64,000 bases of DNA from Paenibacillus sp. UNC451MF. GTDB taxonomy: Bacteria > Bacillota > Bacilli > Paenibacillales > NBRC-103111. The position numbers and the translations under genes were made by a program. The notes below the pieces were generated by a model. That model was not told where the DNA came from. It worked only from the letters and a program-made list of their open reading frames with translations, and made no database searches. Location of the stretch: the NCBI RefSeq assembly GCF_000686845.1, contig NZ_JMLS01000002.1, positions 124,001-188,000 of the forward strand, written 5' to 3'. Positions 60,755-64,000 of this stretch are shown one piece after another (the stretch's first letter is position 1; every line of letters starts with the position of its first letter).

Positions 60755-61393
60755 ATGAGAAAGCATGCACTGCATGTCATGACAACAGGCAAGCAGACAG
60801 TAAGCGAAGTTGCCGATATCCTGCGGCATTGCCCGACAGAAGGCATCGATGTGCTGCATATTCGAGAAAAAACGAGCAGTGCCCGAGAAATTACAGAATG
60901 GTATACCCAGCTTAAGCCCTTGCTTCAAGCAAGTGAGGTTTACATAAACGACCGCCTCGACGCGGCTCTAGCCGTGCAGGCTCAGGGTGTTCAGCTTGCT
61001 TATAACAGTTTGAGCCTTAATGATAGCCGCCGTATATTACCCGCTACTGTACGCATCGGTTGTTCCGTTCATTCGGTAGAGGAAGCGGTGCAAGCAGCCG
61101 GACAAGGAGCCGATTACGTTCTGTTCGGACATATCTACGAGTCGAATTCTAAGCCTGGTCTTGCGCCCCGCGGCGTGAAGGTATTAGCAGAGGTTGTAGC
61201 TGCTTGTACGATACCTGTCATTGCCATCGGTGGCATCGAGCCCGATAACGTCGGAGAAGTACTATCTACAGGGTGCGCAGGCGTTGCAATGCTTTCATCG
61301 GTTCTTCTTCATTCTGACCCGGCAGCGCAAATCCTTCGCTTTCGAGAAGCGATCGATCGTACCCATCATATACCTAGGAGTGGATTTCATTGA
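60755..61393 (+). CDS. tenI: thiazole tautomerase
   Basis: 212 residues, thiamine-phosphate-synthase-like TIM barrel. IDVLHIREKTSSAREITEW, YINDRLDAALA, IGCSVHSVEEAVQA, ADYVLFGHIYESNSKPGL and IAIGGIEPDNV fit TenI better than ThiE: the sequence VLFGHI(Y/F)E and RIGCSVHS are TenI-typical. TenI aromatises the thiazole phosphate. Its stop overlaps the thiO start by 4 bases. Confidence 0.85.
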   Translation: MRKHALHVMTTGKQTVSEVADILRHCPTEGIDVLHIREKTSSAREITEWYTQLKPLLQASEVYINDRLDAALAVQAQGVQLAYNSLSLNDSRRILPATVRIGCSVHSVEEAVQAAGQGADYVLFGHIYESNSKPGLAPRGVKVLAEVVAACTIPVIAIGGIEPDNVGEVLSTGCAGVAMLSSVLLHSDPAAQILRFREAIDRTHHIPRSGFH

Positions 61394-62505
61394 ACAGCAC
61401 GCCCACAGCTATTATCGTCGGGGGAGGCATTATTGGCAGTACAATCGCACTGGATCTGATTCGTGCAGGAGTGCAATGCACAATCATTGATAAGGGTGCT
61501 TTGCTTCAGGAGGCTTCCACTGCTGCAGCAGGCATGCTGGGAGCACAGGTAGAGATTCACCAGCCTGGCGCTTTCTATGAGCTGTGCCGTCTCAGCCAGC
61601 TGCTATACCGCGGATGGGCAGACGAACTGGAACAGTTAAGCGGAGGAGTTTCTCCGCAATATATAAATCAAGGCATTCTCCGCATTGCTTGGAACGAGGA
61701 AGACGAGGTGGAGCTGAAAAGCAGACTTGCGTGGATCCAAGACGCAGAATGGATGGAAGCCGAAGCCATGCGGGAGTGGGAGCCCGCCATCGCCTCGAAT
61801 GTTCGTGGAGGTATGTATTTTGCCAAAGATCATCAGGTACATCCGGTGTACCTAGCCAAGACACTCCAAGCAGCCCTGCATAAGCAAGGCTGTGATATTC
61901 GTGAATGGACTCCGGTATTTAACCTTATCGAGCGAAGCGGCCGCGTTGTCGGAGTGAGAACCTCTGAAGGAGAGCTGTATGCCGATCAGGTCATTGTATG
62001 CGCGGGAGCATGGAGCAACGCTTTAACCGAACCGCTAGGCTTCCGTCTTCCGATGTTTCCGTCAAAAGGGCAATGCATTTCCGTTAAAACAACCGCCCCC
62101 ATCATCAAGAAGACGATATTCACCAAGGGCGGATACATTGTACCGAAGCAGGACGGAACGATGCTCATTGGCGCGACCCAGGAAGAAGCAGGATTCGATA
62201 AGCGGTGTCATGTATCAGCGGTAAGCGCGCTGCATGCCAAAGCGGCAACACTGCTTCCAGCCTTGGAACAAGCGGAGCTCGTAAGCACCTGGGCCGGTCT
62301 GCGTCCGGGAACCCGGGACGGTCTTCCTTACCTCGGCATTTCGTCCAAGCTCCCCGGCCTGATCTTCTCCACCGGTCATTATAGGAACGGGATCTTGCTT
62401 GCTCCTGGTACCGGTAAGCTGGTTCGTCAGCTAGTATTGGGACAACAGCCAGATATGGATTTGACAGCATTCGCTCCGGATCGTATTTTTGCCACAGTAG
62501 AGTAA
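61390..62505 (+). CDS. thiO: glycine oxidase
   Basis: 371 residues. FAD-binding AIIVGGGIIGSTIALDL, TAAAGMLGAQ, VIVCAGAWSN, VPKQDGTMLIGATQEEAGFD and WAGLRPGTRDGLPYLG are the ThiO signatures. It oxidises glycine to dehydroglycine for thiazole synthesis. TTG start at 61390 with GGAGTGG upstream. In B. subtilis thiS, thiG and thiF follow; here the next gene is on the opposite strand, so those genes must be elsewhere. Confidence 0.9.
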   Translation: MNSTPTAIIVGGGIIGSTIALDLIRAGVQCTIIDKGALLQEASTAAAGMLGAQVEIHQPGAFYELCRLSQLLYRGWADELEQLSGGVSPQYINQGILRIAWNEEDEVELKSRLAWIQDAEWMEAEAMREWEPAIASNVRGGMYFAKDHQVHPVYLAKTLQAALHKQGCDIREWTPVFNLIERSGRVVGVRTSEGELYADQVIVCAGAWSNALTEPLGFRLPMFPSKGQCISVKTTAPIIKKTIFTKGGYIVPKQDGTMLIGATQEEAGFDKRCHVSAVSALHAKAATLLPALEQAELVSTWAGLRPGTRDGLPYLGISSKLPGLIFSTGHYRNGILLAPGTGKLVRQLVLGQQPDMDLTAFAPDRIFATVE

Positions 62506-62545
62506 TCATTGAACTTCAGTAATCATTGAACTTCATATATATTAT

Positions 62546-63211
62546 TCAGCCTTTTAATCTTGCCAGCATCGCCCATCGGCGTTCAAAACGCCGTCTATAT
62601 TTCGGAAGTCCGCGGTACAGCTCAACCGTTTCACGGTACGCTCTGCGGGCTTCTTCTTTTTGCCCCAAACGGGTGTACAGCTGGCCTAACCGATAATAAG
62701 CCTCACATGAGGAAGAATTGACTGAACCGAACGTCTCCAAATAGTGAATCGCTTTCCCCGGCTCTCTATCTGCCCAGGCCTCAGCCAGTCTTAAATACGG
62801 CTCTCCGTATTTAACCCGAGGATTCATTTCTATTGCCTCTAACAGCAGTTTCTCTCCCTCCTCCAAGTGACCAAGCTTCAGCTTACACACGCCAAGCTCC
62901 GCTCTCACATCGGCGGAATCCTCCATAACTGCCCTGATTTGCTCCAGCAGCTCGGCTGCTTCACGATATTGATTACGCTCTATTAAAAGTCGTGCTACAT
63001 CCAGCTTCGCGGAGGTCTGATGCGGATTCATTCTTAGCTCCTGACGCAGCTTGGACAGTCTTCTAGCCCTCTGAATTGGCTTAAAGATACTCGGTGTCAG
63101 TCCAATAAACCGGCGCTCCAATGCGTAAAAAATAATAAGCAGCACAATAAGTGCAATAATCGGACTTCCCGTCAGCCAGGTTAATGCTACAAATAATAAA
63201 AGCTTGCTCAT
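62546..63211 (-). CDS. membrane-anchored TPR protein
   Basis: 221 residues. One or two N-terminal helices (LLLFVALTWLTGSPIIALIVLLI, split) and three to four tetratricopeptide-like repeats (AKLDVARLLIERNQYREAAELLE, in part; ADVRAELGVCKLKLGHLEEGE; CEAYYRLGQLYTRLGQKEEAR) ending in an Arg-rich helix. Protein-protein interaction role likely; partners unknown. Confidence 0.8.
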   Translation of the reverse strand: MSKLLLFVALTWLTGSPIIALIVLLIIFYALERRFIGLTPSIFKPIQRARRLSKLRQELRMNPHQTSAKLDVARLLIERNQYREAAELLEQIRAVMEDSADVRAELGVCKLKLGHLEEGEKLLLEAIEMNPRVKYGEPYLRLAEAWADREPGKAIHYLETFGSVNSSSCEAYYRLGQLYTRLGQKEEARRAYRETVELYRGLPKYRRRFERRWAMLARLKG

Positions 63212-63445
63212 TCCACCGTACCCTTTCGTTGTCTATTTTTCCCATCTATTGTACCATATTTTGCGATCTGGCAGATATTCGATCCCTATCCAAGAATATT
63301 GAGCCAAAAATTGGTATACTTTACATATAAGATGTGAACAATTTGCGTACGGGAAGGACTTTACTTCATGCATCGCGAAAATCAATGAAGTTTATCATTA
63401 TGTTATCGGGCTACTATGTAGCACAATCCGGGGGGATCAGCTTAA

Positions 63446-63709
63446 ATGAATGAGACGCAAGCTAATAAATGGCGCAAAACAAGAACCATGGGGAAAGGCA
63501 AATATGTAATGTATTTTGGCATTTTGGCTTGGGGACTGTCTTTGGCCGCGTTATTTACACTCACAGAATGGCTAACTCAGCAGACGGTTACGACATCTTG
63601 GATTTATATCCGAATTGTTGTGATGGGCATTGTCGGCTTCTTTATCGCGAATTTTCGTTGGGAAGCCCGAGAGAAGAAGCTCCAGCTGTTCCTTCAGCCA
63701 AAAAAATAA
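63446..63709 (+). CDS. small two-pass membrane protein
   Basis: 87 residues. Basic N-terminus, helices about 22-43 (YFGILAWGLSLAALFTL) and 52-72 (YIRIVVMGIVGFFIANF), charged C-terminus. GGGGGG about 10 bases before ATG. No family recognised. A terminator follows. Confidence 0.65.
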   Translation: MNETQANKWRKTRTMGKGKYVMYFGILAWGLSLAALFTLTEWLTQQTVTTSWIYIRIVVMGIVGFFIANFRWEAREKKLQLFLQPKK

Positions 63710-63734
63710 ACGCAGTAAGTTAAGTTGGAGTGAA

Positions 63735-63770
63735 AGAGAGCGGAACTCGTGTTCCTGCTCTCTTTTTTTG
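63735..63770 (+). terminator. terminator after small membrane protein
   Basis: AGAGAGC pairs with GCTCTCT, inner GAAC/GTTC, followed by TTTTTTT. Confidence 0.85.
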
Positions 63771-63803
63771 TTCAAACATATATAAACAATAATTACAAGT
63801 CAC

Positions 63804-63848
63804 TTGACAAAAGTAAGTACATAATTTATTATACTTACATAATGTAAG
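63804..63848 (+). promoter_or_regulatory. promoter and palindromic operator of azoreductase gene
   Basis: TTGACA (63804-63809), 17-base spacer, TATTAT (63827-63832). The perfect palindrome CTTACATAATGTAAG (63834-63848) lies directly after the -10 box, where a repressor would block transcription. GTAAGTA and TACTTAC copies surround it (63813, 63832, 63873). Confidence 0.7.
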
Positions 63849-63915
63849 ATATTTATTAATTCATATCATACTTACTTATAACACTTTGCTTATTAACTTC
63901 AAGGAGGAATAATTC

Positions 63916-64000
63916 ATGTCTACTGTACTTTTTGTAAAAGCTAATGGTCGTCCTGCCGAGCAATCCGCTACGGTTAAACTGTACGATTCTTTTCTCTCCA
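63916..64000 (+). CDS. azoR: FMN-dependent NADH-azoreductase (5' end; continues beyond window)
   Basis: Only 28 codons are in the window, after AAGGAGGAA and a good ATG. VLFVKANGRPAEQSATVKLY and DSFLS match the N-terminus of AzoR-type flavin quinone/azo reductases, with the flavin phosphate contact in this segment. In Bacillus such genes answer to quinone stress through HxlR/MarR-type repressors, consistent with the upstream palindrome. Confidence 0.75.
   Translation, partial: MSTVLFVKANGRPAEQSATVKLYDSFLS

Noticed and set aside
1-64000. CRISPR arrays, insertion sequences, tRNA or rRNA genes
   Set aside because: No regularly spaced repeats, transposase-like translations or recognisable stable-RNA sequences were seen by eye; a formal scan was not possible.

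Overview
The window looks like chromosomal DNA of a Paenibacillus-type Firmicute. Most genes carry strong AGGAGG-like ribosome sites, starts are ATG, GTG or TTG, and intrinsic terminators are plentiful. Familiar Bacillus-group neighbourhoods occur: ytxG-ytxH, yhbD with a bactofilin, DUF1450 beside a HesB protein, and tenI-thiO opposite thiD. No rRNA, tRNA, CRISPR array or transposase gene was seen. Assignments rest on reading the sequence and on recalled family features; no database search was possible.

Layout. 1-7.4 kb: DinG-like helicase (cut by the window edge), FAH-family enzyme, CapA protein with a Pro/Thr-rich tail, MFS exporter, O-methyltransferase and THUMP rRNA methyltransferase. 7.4-8.4 kb is a scar where an SLH-domain remnant and a response-regulator remnant meet head to head, next to a long palindrome related to a second one near 28.1 kb. 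8.4-17.3 kb holds a diverged PurA paralogue and a threonine synthase, each beside a divergent LysR gene, with an MFS protein, a phytase-like esterase, DUF1450 and a HesB protein lacking the usual cysteines. 17.3-25.7 kb is a purine-oxidation operon (amidohydrolase, pucA, pucB, pucC, pucD, pucE). It is flanked by wreckage: cytosine deaminase and NMT1-type binding-protein remnants downstream, and a pucR regulator with an internal deletion and an in-frame stop upstream.

25.7-38.2 kb: HxlR regulator, AI-2E-family permease, DUF1232, M14 peptidase, glutamate racemase, polysaccharide deacetylase, GH4 alpha-galactosidase with a nearby AraC regulator, BdbC, and a GH15/glucose dehydrogenase operon. 38.4-44.7 kb is the most unusual part. 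An AT-rich island carries a tandem family of small membrane proteins that look like AgrC sensor halves without kinase domains (three intact, one pseudogene, one tail remnant), then AgrB and an overlooked 40-residue AgrD-like peptide gene. Directly downstream, in the same direction, is a protein fusing an AgrA-type LytTR DNA-binding domain to GGDEF and EAL domains. This suggests a cyclic-peptide signal linked to cyclic-di-GMP.

44.8-64 kb: phosphodiester glycosidase, YtxG/YtxH, the selenouridine pair mnmH and selD, an OPT transporter/DUF917/DUF1177/aminopeptidase operon with an AroM remnant, KDPG aldolase, YhbD and bactofilin, DUF2339, a SufR-like regulator, a HepT-like protein without its catalytic His, thiD, tenI-thiO, a TPR protein and the start of an azoreductase gene behind a palindromic operator.
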